Part shown: positions 1 through 11,387 of the stretch, piece by piece
Layout of the letters: the number at the start of each line of letters is the position of its first letter
Numbering within the stretch: the stretch's first letter is position 1
Source: Xylona heveae TC161
Taxonomy: Eukaryota; Ascomycota; Xylonomycetes; Xylonales; Xylonaceae
Direction: 5' to 3'
Assembly (NCBI RefSeq): GCF_001619985.1
Contig: NW_017264196.1
Coordinates: 1,426,001 to 1,490,000, forward strand
DNA: 64,000 nt
Notes under the pieces: generated by a model
Seen by the model: only the letters and a program-made list of their open reading frames with translations
Database searches by the model: none
What the model was told of the DNA's origin: nothing
Program-made: the position numbers and the translations under genes

Positions 1-423
1 GTCAATACAACGGCAACCTCAGCAAGCGCTGCTCCCTCGTCAAACAGCACGAATGGTAAACATTCAATCTCGTCCAAAGTGTCTAACGAGAAAGAAAAAC
101 TCGCTGCGAAAAAAGAACAGGCCAAAGAGGACAAGAAGAGCAAAAAACAGCAAAAGGGTTCCAAAGGGAATGGATCTGATGCAGTTGATTTTGGTCGTGG
201 GGGCAGCGGTAACAGCAACAATGGTAGCGGTGCAGCTGCAACTGCAGCAACAGAGAACAACCGAGGAGGCACTTCTGTACCATCATCATTATCCTCATCA
301 TCGACAACAGCGACCATGAATAACCCACATAAGCGGGGAGAATGGCGACGGCGGCGCTGGATTAGGCTGGTCAAGCGCAAGCCTGTGCATCATCAGCGTC
401 GAGTTAGTGTAAATGAATCATGA
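1..423 (+). CDS. 3' end of an unknown gene, low-complexity C-terminal tail
   Basis: The first frame is open from base 1 to a TGA at 421-423, so this is probably the last exon of a gene that begins outside the window. The roughly 140 residues visible are low complexity: a Ser/Thr/Asn stretch, then a Lys/Glu-rich segment with many KKE and KKQ steps (likely helical and basic), then Gly/Ser/Asn and Ala/Thr runs, and a very basic end containing four consecutive Arg. I recognise no domain. The frame could change through an intron near the 3' end, so the last 30 residues are uncertain. It converges on the hydrolase gene that ends at 1109. Confidence 0.45.
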   Translation, partial: VNTTATSASAAPSSNSTNGKHSISSKVSNEKEKLAAKKEQAKEDKKSKKQQKGSKGNGSDAVDFGRGGSGNSNNGSGAAATAATENNRGGTSVPSSLSSSSTTATMNNPHKRGEWRRRRWIRLVKRKPVHHQRRVSVNES

Positions 424-1108
424 AATTTCTTTTTTCCTTTTACCTCATTTTCCAATTCTGGTAGCGTAGCTTTTACGATGAAATGCATGAAAATCACAAT
501 TTATCAGCCCGTTTGAGAAATTACTTGTTAGAAAATATTTTATATTTCTCTGCTGTCTAGAAAAGTAAAACGGCAGGAAATAAAAAAAAGCAAAACTCTA
601 AAATCTAGAGTCTATCGTCCAATCCCCTGTATAGAAAACATCTATATCTATACATGTCTTTTGATCCATTTCGTCTCAGTGTGTAGGGAAAATAAGACCA
701 AAGAACAAGAGAAAGAGAAGAAAAGAGTGGCAGCAGTGTGGATGATATATGCACACAGTAAAAACAAAACCAGTTGCGCATTGATTTCATCCGAGTAACC
801 GACCAATGGAATGCTCCAAAATGTGAAAAGAATAGGAAGAAGAAAAATAGGGGACGCCACTATTCCAGATACCAGTACCAGAATCCCAGAGACGCCCGTA
901 CAGCCCGCTGGCGGGCAACCATGAAACATAAAGGACAGTATTTGATTTTTTTTTTTTTGCTATCCTTTTGCTCGTTCATGGCGTGAAATGGCGTATCGTG
1001 AAGGGACATTAACAGAAGACATGTGTCATGGATATAAAAACAGGAAAAGAAGAGAAAAAATTGGTATAAGAATAACAAGTGGAAAAAGGAAGTTGAAAAG
1101 GAAAAGGC
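424..1108. other. Convergent 3' flanks, no gene seen
   Basis: This AT-rich 685 bp separates two genes that run towards each other. It has A/T runs (for example around 946-959) and no frame with coding character. It most likely holds the two 3' UTRs and polyadenylation sites. Confidence 0.5.
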
Positions 1109-2492
1109 TTAGAGAACCTTTTGTTCCGACTCGGGCTTAGCGTAGTCAAGGTTGCCCTGCTCGATTGCCTTGTCGTTGAGACGGTTCTGCTCAACCTGGA
1201 GCTTTTTCATGTACTCGAGGTGCATACCGTGCTTGACGGCCTCAAGGACGTTGTCGGCAATGTGACGGGGCTGGAAGCGAGGCTGAGTGCCAGTCTGGTA
1301 GACACCAGTACGGACGAGAATGGAGTACCAGTTCATACCGGTAGTCTTGTTGTACTCATTGGTGCCACGAATGTCAGACTCGGGCGTATCGCCAACAAAG
1401 TAAACCGTCTCGACGGGGGAGTCTATGCCGTGGGTGTCCTTGCGCCAGCGCTGAAGGAGACGGGTAGCGAATTGGAAGGTGCCAATCTGAGGTTTGCCAA
1501 AGGCAGTGGTCTTGAGCTCCTTGCCGGTGACGGCCTTGAACATGGCCTCGAGCGAGCAGCGCAGAGCGCCCATGCCAAGACGGTTCAGCTCGTGCGAAGC
1601 GGACCAGACGACATCGTTGTGAGAGAAGAAGATGGGCGGGCCCTCGTCAAAGGTCTTGGAGACGGTGCCCAAGCGGCCATTCTCGGACATGAGGACGTCA
1701 AGAATGATTTGCTGGTCGCCAGCCCAGTCGCGGCTGTCTGCGAAGACGAAAATGGCTTCGATTCTCATCGTGTTGAAGTCGCGTACGCGAGAGTTGGCCT
1801 TCTCTTCATCGGTAAGTTTACGGAAAGGAGTCGTGTCCTCATTGGTCTTGATGATGTCGCCTGGAGTGACCACGTCTTTGAAGCCGTAGCTCTCAGCGAC
1901 GATACGACATTTCTCACCCTCACCACCGACAACAAGGACAGTGCCGAATTTCTCGGCCATCTCCTGCATAGGGGTATGGCCGCAAATGAATTGACCGGGC
2001 GAAACCTCAATGTCGAGCTGCTTGCTGAGGTCGATGCAACGCTCCTGCTCGGACTTGCCACCACCATTGGTAACAAAGATGTAGGGACTGGCGGGGATGT
2101 TAGGAGTCCGTGTCTTTAGAAGAACGAGTCATTGATGAACGCAGAACTTACACTTTGATGCCATACTCATTGTCGCCGTTGAGAACCTTCATAGCTTGAA
2201 TGGCCTCAGGAATGGGTCTACCGCCCCGGATCAAGACACCATCAATATCAAACGCGTAGGCGTAGGAGTCAGTGACTCTGGTGTCCGGGGGAGTGGGCGG
2301 CTCTGAGGTGCTGTGGTCGTCGATGTGATGTCTGGCCAATTCAAAAGCAGAGGCGGTCTCATTGGCAGACGAAGGGGCCATCAAGTGCTTGGCAGGGACG
2401 GCCAAATTTGGGCCTCCCACCTTGAAGTCGGCACGAGTGGCATTTCCGGAGTTGATGCGGTTGATAGCCGGTCTCTGTAATCTGGCCGCCAT
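1109..2492 (-). CDS. HAD-superfamily hydrolase, CECR5/HDHD5 family (mitochondrial)
   Basis: Two exons, 2492-2152 and 2087-1109, give 439 residues. The intron (2151-2088) has GTAAGT and CAG ends and restores the reading Lys-Val-Pro-Tyr-Ile-Phe. The first HAD motif is the AFDIDGVL segment near residue 90, with the nucleophile and general-acid Asp of a DxD pair. The Ser/Thr motif lies in FVTNGGG just after the intron, and the C-terminal acidic motif is VGDTPESDIRG. The order and the long cap between them match the CECR5 subfamily (yeast YKR070W, human HDHD5). Members are thought to be mitochondrial; the Arg/Asn-rich, acid-poor first 25 residues fit a targeting presequence. The substrate is unknown. 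The start at 2492 is chosen over an in-frame ATG at 2552 because it begins the presequence-like region; the longer form is possible. An opposite-strand frame over exon 2 is a shadow. Confidence 0.9.
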
Positions 2493-2715
2493 GATGGAGG
2501 ATTGGTCTGGTGGACAAGGAGAAACAGTAATCTGAGCAATTGGATGGAACAATCAAGAGGGAAATCTATACAAAAGATAGAAATCTATATTTCCAGCGCA
2601 CAATATAGAAAAGGCGGGGAAGAGGCCTGAGTGGGAATGGGTATCAAGATGGGGAATGGTATGAAGATGGAGAATGTAGAATAAGGAAAAGATTCATTGA
2701 GTGAACGGGAAGGGC

Positions 2716-2734
2716 ATATATATATATATATATA
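2716..2734. repeat. (AT)n microsatellite
   Basis: About nine AT units lie some 225 bp upstream of the HAD hydrolase start codon. It may double as a TATA-like promoter element, but nothing else supports that. Confidence 0.8.
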
Positions 2735-5700
2735 ATAATCTCTCGAGGATGATAGATAAATGGGGGTGGAGACCAGTCCGACAGGAAGTCGCAGGAAGGA
2801 CGGATTTCCTCAAGACACAACCATTGTGATTGGCTGGAACCGACAACCTCAAGGGCAAGGTTAAACCGGTTCAAGACGGGGTGCATCGATGTCATCCTTT
2901 TCGGGCCAGGGGTCCTGAAAGGCCCGATGTTGCGAGCTGAGACTAAACGAAAGTAGAAGTCCGGAGTTGGGGCGAAATTGAATTACCACAAGCGCACCAT
3001 GCAGAAAATGATGAATGGAAAGTCAAGGAAAGGTGCGGGGCGGGGCGGGTTGGAGGGTGATGGAGGGGCAGAGAGTAACAATAATGGCAGAATCGCCCTA
3101 AACGACGGAAACGACGTCAGCACGATGAACTACACAAGTGCAAAATGTTGCCTCGGCCTCGAACCAAATTTCACCGCCGCCCACCATAATCACACTAAGC
3201 ACTTGCCGCTGTCTACCCCGAGGAAAGGCACGGAAAGCCACCAAAGGGCCCGAAAAAAAGGGTTAGAAAAGTCTGATAAAGAAATGGATGACAACAATGA
3301 AATTTTTGGTTTCGTTTGAGCGAACAGAGTAGAAGACGTGGGGGATTTTTCCCTTAAGCGCCAAAGGTACAGAGTACAGAGTATCTGCATCGAATGGGAC
3401 CAGAGCCGAACCGAAGTATCTGTACTACAGACTGTACAAAGTATTCGTGCACCAAAATTATGCTGTAAAGGTACCCATCACAACGGTTGTTCCTTGTTCC
3501 TGTTTATTCCCCCGGCTTTTGATACCCCAATGTTCGCCTACAGACTAGGTAAGGTAAGGTCGGTACCTCCCAGTCCCCTGTGGACCCGCTGTTGGCCAGA
3601 TGGATGGTGAAGCAAGTTAGGGGACCACAAATCAGGGACCCGTCCAACTTCCCACTGTTTCTTCATTCTGACGGGTTACTTTGTACATGTTTTTTAATGA
3701 GGATGGACAGGAAAACCAACCTTCATTATTGCCAGGGGTTTTCGGAGTGGAGTCCGCGACTTTCGATCAAGTTGCACGAGGAGCAGTACTCGATAATCAT
3801 GGCATTGCCCCTGGTTCCCGTGCGTGATTAGAGTGTGGTACATGGTACACAACGTCACTCATACGGAGTACCGTCTCTGCTGCCTACTGATGTCATCCTG
3901 GCTGGCCGCTACCACAGCCACCATTATACGGACAACAGATACAGTTGCGCAACACTCTCGTCAACATACCTTTAAGGCAGGTACCTACTGCAAAGTACGT
4001 ATGGTGTGTGCCCAGAAACTCGCAAGGTGCCACACTCTATCAGTCCACCGCTTGCCCACACTCCAGCCACGAGATCGATTACAGGACAATGGTTCGTCGA
4101 TGCTTTCAACTCCCTTTGGAAAAAGTGGTTCTCTTCATGCGTGTCCGCAGATAATGGATAACTGAGCCTCACTTGCTCCGATCAGGCGCCCGCAAAATTT
4201 TCTTGCGTCGGACTTCTCCACACTCCTATCGCCCCCTTCACCGTATCAATGAGATCAATGGGAAATTCTAGATTTCCTACTTCCCCGCGCCTACCAATGA
4301 TGCTGATTCGGACAATTCTCCCATCAGCAAATCTACCAATCACATCGACACGTACCAGGTACCTCCCACCGTTGCGTAACCGTCTGCGGTACTTTCGTCG
4401 TGGCAACTCTCTTGGCAATGTATGTCCGCGAACGTTGACACGGGACAAAAATCGATGACTCTCATACCGCAGTCGTCCGGTCATTTTGGTTGAGGAGCCA
4501 GAACCCTCATAGACCTAATGGAGACGCGCAATATCTTTCACAACGAGACGGTTCGGAGGGGCCGCCTGTTGGAACCTTGACCAGTGATTGGCTGCAATCA
4601 CCAACGACCGTGGGGCTTATCCAGTCCCTCAATGGACGGCTAACCTCTTTCGTCCACCCCGCGCTACCCCATCTTTAGTTAACTTCATTTCCCTCTTTTC
4701 TTTGCGGAGCAATTCTCCATTGATCGTTCATTTGTTCCGGCAATTCACGGACACCAGGATGTGCCGATCATTCTCTGGAGGAGCTCCGGCTGGGGAATGC
4801 GGAGAGCGCGGAGAGCGTTTGCATGTAACTCAGAGCAAAGGCCAAAAAGCTAATTTTCCCCAGCAGAAACTCTTCTTTAGCTTCGAACTCAACCATTGCG
4901 TCAAGGATGGAGCGCAGGGTCTTTTGACTTTACTTGGAGAACCCTGGTCCCTGGTCCCTCTGTTCCTGTCAATATGTAACATTTAGGTGAGCTTGCGAGT
5001 CGCCGCTGACGCCAAGATACACTCCCAAGCACACATGTACTGTCCACAACTTTTCACTTTTTTACCACATGAAACCCTGGTCCCAACTACGGCACCCTCC
5101 GGCAGGGCAGCAGCGGGCTGAAATGGGAAAACCCTTATCACTAGTCCATACAGCCTCTTGGACTTCTCTCACGGAAACCCGCGTGTCTTGCAGATAACAC
5201 CTGTACGACTAGCCCCAAGGGCTCGTCCAATTTCACTGCGGATTGACATCATAAATGCAGCCTCTCAGCCAGGCAAACAAACGCATGTCCTCATGCAGAA
5301 GACTGCCATCATGATAGCAAACCATTGAAGCAAAAACTCACCGTGATGAAGCAGTTGATTGCATACTGAGAAAGAAACTTCATAGGCCCAGTAGTGCCTA
5401 TGAATCGCTTGATATCAGAATGAAATCCGTTTGGACAAAATTCACATGCTTTCCGGGACACGCCTGGCGAGCCAAGGAACAAGAATAGCTTGATGAATCG
5501 CATCCCAAATGAGAGTAATTGCCATTTCCAGTCACATAATCGGGTCAGCAAAGCGGGCCAAGCGTTTGCCTGCAGGTCCGCGCCTCTGGCCCAAAAGAGG
5601 TTTGGGTGACGAGCGATGCATGCCAAGTTTTGATGTCTGGGCTCGAGCCCCGTGGCTGCAGTGGGCTTGCATCGTGTCGATCATCGGTAAGATTAAATGA

Positions 5701-6792
5701 AAGTGCGCCCTTGTTTCATCTCATCTCATATCAAAAAAGCACATGCAAAATATCCAACCAATTCAGCACGAGCTATATCTTGGGCAATTATAACGAATTA
5801 TCCGAGAGGGCGCTTGAAGCGCCACTATAATCATGTACAGCTCCCGTTGTTTGATGACGGTGCTGAAAAGGCGCAAAGACGGGACAGGCGTCATCCCAAG
5901 TTGTTGCGGCATGCATAAAATATGATTAAATCATCTTAGTCAACTTCATCATTGCGTCTTATGCAGGAAGAAGAATAATCCTTGAACAATGCAACATCAG
6001 ACACCGTCACATAAGCCTCATCCCTCATCCCTCGAGTCTCCAGCTGTGCTTTCTCTATCTCTCTAAAAAAAAACGTCCTTTTCATCCCCGCATAATCACC
6101 CCATGGGGAAATCTGCACGTTTCCAGCTGGTCGGCAGTGCAAGGTTCTCTTGTCAATTGCCTACCCGCGTTGCATAAAAAATATTGTCTCTTACCCCGCT
6201 ATTTCCCGCTCTGCTGATATCTTCCACGACAGAAACAAACTCTTTACGACATCACATAAGGTTTCATTCCTTTCATTGCTGGCATAATTTGAAACAGCCT
6301 CGACGCAAATATACCGCAATCACATAATCGAACACAATAATGCATCATTAATATTTCCCTTTTCGATAGAACACACGGCATTCGTCAGAATCATATGGAA
6401 CTAAACTAAACTGGCTAAGCCACATCCAGCAAATACGCTTCGACACAAGGGGGAAAGAAAAAGAAAAAAAAAAATAAATTCCCTCGACCGAAATTCATGC
6501 CGGCTGGTCCAGTAAAATCGTGACAATATTCTTCTGAATTACAACATTGAACGCTACTACTGAAAAGGCAGAGAAAATGTCCTGTTTGCCTTTGTGGGGG
6601 GGGAACTTCTCGTAACGACTTTCTCCCCAGTGTTGCGCGTCCATTGAGTCGGAACAGACTCCGCTACTTGGGCGAACACTGTGACAACAATTGTGGGCCT
6701 TCTCTAATCCAATTTGTTCCATCACAGTTTCTCCGTACGTAACTCTTCCATGAGTTGCGGGGCTATTGCGGGGCCCCCATTGATCCGATCTA

Positions 6793-6795
<3 letters not shown>

Positions 6796-6833
<38 letters not shown>

Positions 6834-6838
6834 CAGCC
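6796..6838. repeat. (CT)n microsatellite
   Basis: An uninterrupted CT dinucleotide run of about 43 bases in the gene-free stretch. It creates an artificial Arg-Glu repeat frame on the minus strand, which is not a gene. Confidence 0.95.
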
Positions 6839-8183
6839 ATCTTAGCATTACATACCTAAGGTACCTTACCTAATTTACTCTTTCACACAGAAGAGGTTAA
6901 CACCCTGAGAACGGCACACTTTGGTTGCTTGAACCTGCATTCTGTATGGCTGGTTTGATTAGATTCGGCCAAATTCTGGGTCCTCCAGCCGGATTATTGT
7001 ACTGTACTGCCCTGTACTGTGTGCACAACAACTCCACGCCCTGGTCCCCGTCATTTGCGTCTTGCTTCTCTTGCATTCTTCAACCCCACTTCAGTCCTCT
7101 CCACTCTCCATTTTCTTCCCCACCTTGCAAGATGCATGGATTTTAACGTTGTTTTTTCTCCTACGCCCTTTGCATGCTACGGGGTCCTTGGGGGACGGGG
7201 CGGTGCAATGCCGTCTACAGCATAGCACGGCCTGACGGACATCTCCACATTTTGCGCTCACAGTACTCTAGTAACTCTGTGTATAGCGGCATCGTCACTG
7301 ACTCACGCATATCGTATCATCGGGCATCGCCGGATCAACGGGGCGGGAAAAATCGCGGAATACGAAAGCAATTCCTTGACCCAGAAACCTCGGCCGTCTC
7401 TCAGAAAAGCCCGAGATCCTGCACCCATCGACCCCTAACACTTTGCATTTCTTCTTGGCAAAGCACCTTCTATGGTTTTTTCCCCACGACCCCGTATCTA
7501 CTACTTATGCACGCATTCTTTGCAGTTGATGTCATGATACTTCAAAGCTCCGACTCTAGCTCACACGTGGACGTCCGTTTTTCTTCTCCGAGTCTCCTCC
7601 TCGCTCTCTCATCATACTCTTAGAGTCTCAGTATTTCCTCGTGATACTACTAGATGCTCAGTATGTTTTTTCATACTCGAGATCATCCTCATTCATTTCA
7701 TTTCCAGGTGTAGAGAGCCACTAATCCCCCAGCAGCTAACCTAAGCTCAGCTCACCTCGTACAGCTCTTTCATGCACGGAGACCTGAAGCACTTGATCAA
7801 TGTGGCGAGCATCCATCCAGGTTTGTCTTCACGTTTAGTTTATCCATTTCCCATTTTTCTCGTCCGAAAAGAGACACATTCATTTGCCTTATCTCGTGTC
7901 AAGACTCTATTGACTATCATGTCCTCCGGCCTCAGACACGCAGCTGAACTCTTGATGTTGTATTCATTTTTGGCCACTCGAGTCAATGTCTTCTTATTGG
8001 TTACTTCTTATCTCTCTTGACGCCGCTTTATTCTGGTTCAGTTCGGGGCCGTGGACTACTGCACTCCATGGCTTTCACTGCAGAATTAACCTTTCTGGGC
8101 TTGTGCATTTAAGACTACGCAGCTTGAACGCTGTCTCTCTCATCCGTGTCTTCCTTGACATGGACTCTTTATTTGATCCTTCA

Positions 8184-8218
8184 TCCTCCTCCTCCTCCTC
8201 CTCCTCCTCCTCCTCCTC
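8184..8218. repeat. (TCC)n trinucleotide repeat
   Basis: About twelve TCC units. Depending on the frame they read as poly-Ser, poly-Pro or, on the other strand, poly-Glu. No surrounding frame has coding character. Confidence 0.95.
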
Positions 8219-9202
8219 AACCTCGTCCTCTCGCCCCCACCCCCAACCCCCCAAAAGAAAACACATACACATGTGATCTTGGTCCTACTTATCACGAATT
8301 CTTACAGAATCGATTGGCAAGGAATAGGTCTCACTTCTATGCATGTGCTGATATAGCAGCATCTATCATCTATGCCATACCCATCACAGCCCGCAGAAGG
8401 ACAATATCATGTCGTGAGATTTGCTGGGAAACGAGACTAGCGATCAATGTTGCCATTGCAATCATGTGCATTGTGGCTTCGAGTTGAGGGAGAGGTACGG
8501 CAATGTCAAATTGCTCCTCTGGACATTTTCGAACATCTTTGTCATGATTGAAATAGTTGATTCTTCAATCATACTATACATTACGCTACAGTCATTTACA
8601 TTGACAATCTCAGTTCGCCGCCTCGCCTCAACTTTGATGATTTTCGTACCGGAACCGCAAGCGGCCAACAGTATTGAGTGGCAGTCAAACCTTCATCTTT
8701 TGGCGGGACAATCGTTAGGACACTGACACGGCCGTTTGGACTAGACACGGACACATATACTTTATGCACTTTGACCACGATAGAAAGATACAACACGCAA
8801 GAGATGATTTTATCTACCACACTTGATCCCTTCCCTGCATTGTACTGGCAAACGTTCCCTACGAATACAAAGCGCGCTGCAAACGGAGAAGAAAAAGAAA
8901 ATATATAAAACATAAAATCCGAGGTAGAAAACGGAGGAAAGCATGTTCCCATGATGATTATGATATGACAACATTGATGCTCGTTTGACTACATTTCCCT
9001 TCTGCCCCTTCCACATAACATCGGCTCTTTCTTTGACAATGACGTGTCGAGGAGTCACACTCCCCCTTTGTAATACATGACTGTTTGGATGGTAGGTAAA
9101 TTGGCGATGGTCCCATCAGTTATTATTCGTCCTCAGCTTCTCGTAATACCGTGATATTGCTTATACAAGCCTCAAGCAAATCGTCCCAACATTGTAAGCT
9201 GT

Positions 9203-10144
9203 TTAGCAGACGGTGTCGAGCGACGCCTTGGAGTTCATGAGCAGGGCGACAATGAGGCCGTACAGACCCAAGACTTCGGCGAAAATGAGAATCAAAATCA
9301 TGCCGACGAAGAGACGGGGTTGTTGGGCAGTTCCACGGACACCAGCATCACCAACAATGCCAATGGCGAAGCTATAAGAGCGATTAGAATGGTCGTCATC
9401 AACAAGCATTGCATATTTGCGCAGGATAAAGCGCAACTCCTGCATTTGCGGAAGAATGATAAAAGCATGGAAAACTTACCCAGCGGCAAGACCAGCCAGA
9501 CCGACACTCAATCCAGCACCGAGCTGGATAAAAGCAGTGTATAGCGACAGCTGCTGCTTAAGATTACCCGAGACCAGCACAGACACGACCAAACCATAAA
9601 TGGCAATGATACCAGCCATGATAACGGGGACAATGTCTACGTTATGCGTCAATACCAAGCAAGTTGAGAAAAGGCCTCGGCGGAAGCCTTGATAAGGATA
9701 TATCAAAACGTACTCTTGACGATCAGGTCAGGTCGGAGGACACCCATGGCCGAGATACCGACACCAGACTTGGCAGTACCATAGGCGGCGCCGAAGCAGG
9801 TGAAGACGATGGCTGATGTGCAGCCCATCGCACCGAAAAAGGGCTGAAATACAAATAGTCAGTTCATGTGCTGTTCCATCTGGAGGATGTGTGGCATTGG
9901 AAAAGCTGCCGAATTGAATCGAGAGCCGCGTCCGCCAAGGATCGCAATGAATTGTTCTCTGAAGGGAATACTAACGGCATAAACGGGGCTATATGGAATT
10001 ATCTCGAGTTAGCAACATATACGCGAAGAAGGCCTGAGCCTGATTTTGAGCTCCCAAGGTGCATCGAAATTCAGAGCTTATCTTGACACGACTGATCCAG
10101 ATTGGGGCGAGGTGTGAGGTCACTAACCAGAGATCGGTGGCCAT
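9203..10144 (-). CDS. vma3: V-type ATPase proteolipid subunit c
   Basis: Five exons (10144-10128, 9988-9976, 9843-9714, 9636-9480, 9371-9203) give 161 residues, the usual length of subunit c. Exon 1 encodes MATDLC; the 13-nt exon 2 adds Pro-Val-Tyr-Ala; then [14 protein letters not shown] follows. Four hydrophobic helices are evident. The proton-carrying Glu sits in the last one, within the [13 protein letters not shown] segment. This subunit forms the membrane c-ring that moves protons into vacuole and endosomes. The intron at 9975-9844 starts GTTAGT, and the intron before the micro-exon has a perfect GCTAAC branch point. Divergent from the MGMT-family gene at 10937, with about 790 bp of shared upstream DNA. 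Identity is very secure; only the micro-exon is inferred from the known protein sequence. Confidence 0.96.
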
Positions 10145-10936
10145 TTTGATGACTTTGAAGATATTAACAGCTCGAGGACGACGCTGACGACTTGAGTGGA
10201 TGCGGCGGATTGGGCTAGCTAAAGCGCGCGAACGGGTTGATGAAGCTTGAAGCAGTTGGAGCCTGGCTATGGAGAGATTGGTGACGACGGGGGAAGGTTG
10301 ATGTTGGAAGCGAAGAGCAGACTTCGGACACTACCCGTCACGTGATCGTCAAAGCTCATCGACGGTCTGATAGCTTCCAAGCAACCAAGCGTTGAGAACA
10401 TCAAAAACAGTCTCGGGTCTACTATCATCTATCGAGACATAATGTTCATTCTTTTGAAAACTAAGGAGGAGGTAATAATCATTGGAAGGATTCCAAATCA
10501 AAAAGTTTAATGCATAGTTTTAAAATGCCATATGTGAAAATTCGACCTATCCCTGTAAAGTTGGGATTTTACGTTTCTTCTCTACTTATCTAGCGCTTAC
10601 GACATGGATTTACTCGTAACCTAGATGGATTCGGGACCCAAGGAAATCTCAGCCTCCATCTCCCTTCTTAGCAAACCCTTCCCCCTAATACTACCATTTT
10701 GGGGTTTAGCTCTGTCACATGACATCGCGCCTGAGTCACGTCGCAGGGCGCGTGAGAAACAGAATTTGGAAGCAAAGTCGCGCGGGGTTCAATATTTATT
10801 AGCACTCATTCCTCCCTTTTGTCTTCCCAGATCACTTGAGAATCACTTACTGTTTGCTCGTTGCAAAAGCTCTAAGCTGAAATTTGAGTCAACGTGAACC
10901 ATATCCGCTCGTCTATCCAAATATCAGAAAACAGAA
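10145..10936. promoter_or_regulatory. Divergent upstream region of vma3 and the MGMT-family gene
   Basis: This 792 bp separates two start codons pointing away from each other, so it should hold both promoters. A CACGTGA box (E-box-like) lies near 10338-10344, about 195 bp upstream of the vma3 start, and a TCACATGAC lies near 10714. A 90-codon plus-strand frame at 10625-10897 has no coding character. Confidence 0.4.
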
Positions 10937-11387
10937 ATGGCAGTCACTCCGTACCAGGAGGTGAATTACTTCTGCCTGATCCATAAGCTTTGATCTTTCC
11001 TACTAATAAGATACAGCGGGTCTATACTCTGCTTTCCCAGATCCCATCTGGAAAAGTGAGCTCTTATGCCGCATTGGCGAAAGCATTGGATTCGTCACCA
11101 CGAGCTGTGGGTGGCGCTCTTCGTCGGAATCCATTTGCTCCGGAAGTCCCATGTCACAGGTGCATTGCGTCAACGGGCGTAAGTTACTGATGCTGGCATC
11201 TTTGCGTGAATAGCATCTCTAAACTTTGGAATAGTTTATCGGCGGCTTTCAGGGTGACTGGCAAGATGCACCGAGCGGACAGAACCAGAACAAGAAACTC
11301 AACCTGTTGCAGTCTGAAGGTGTACAATTCGACAAGGATGGTATGCTGCTTGACCAAACCTGCTGGTGGGATAGCTTCAAAGTCTAG
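10937..11387 (+). CDS. Small MGMT-family protein (O6-alkylguanine-DNA alkyltransferase / ATL-like)
   Basis: Three exons (10937-10960, 11017-11178, 11235-11387) give 112 residues. The protein starts MAVTPYQERVYTLLSQIPSG and matches the C-terminal, DNA-binding domain of O6-methylguanine-DNA methyltransferase. It has the helix-turn-helix with the RAVGGALRRNP recognition region and then the active-site motif VPCHR. The Cys that accepts the alkyl group is present, unlike the Trp of ATL proteins. There is no N-terminal domain, so the protein has the size of S. pombe Atl1 but keeps the catalytic Cys. The C-terminus reads QTCWWDSFKV, again similar to ATL ends. It may repair alkylated guanine directly or flag it for nucleotide excision. 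The exon 2 acceptor could instead be an AAG six bases upstream, which would add two residues. Confidence 0.85.

Larger units (their letters stand above)
2493..9202. other. 6.7 kb without a recognisable gene
   Basis: It lies between the start of the HAD hydrolase gene and the 3' end of vma3. All open frames are short, overlap each other on both strands and lack family signatures. The left part (about 3350-4400) has many GTACC/GGTAC and TACGGAGTA-type short motifs. From about 6900 to 8300 the plus strand is pyrimidine-rich, with scattered GT...AG pairs, as in long transcribed leaders. Microsatellites at 2716, 6796 and 8184 are listed separately. A long non-coding transcript, a long leader of an unrecognised small-ORF gene, or plain intergenic DNA are all possible. 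Confidence 0.5.

Noticed and set aside
1121-2119. 332-codon plus-strand frame
   Set aside because: It is the exact antisense of exon 2 of the HAD hydrolase gene, whose motifs and splice sites are convincing; a mirror frame caused by codon bias.
4182-4484. 100-codon minus-strand frame with strand-like Val/Ile/Arg alternation
   Set aside because: Superficially protein-like, but it ends without flanking exons, has no family match and both strands are open here.
6495-6848. 117-codon minus-strand frame beginning with an Arg-Glu repeat
   Set aside because: The start is just the CT microsatellite; no other support.
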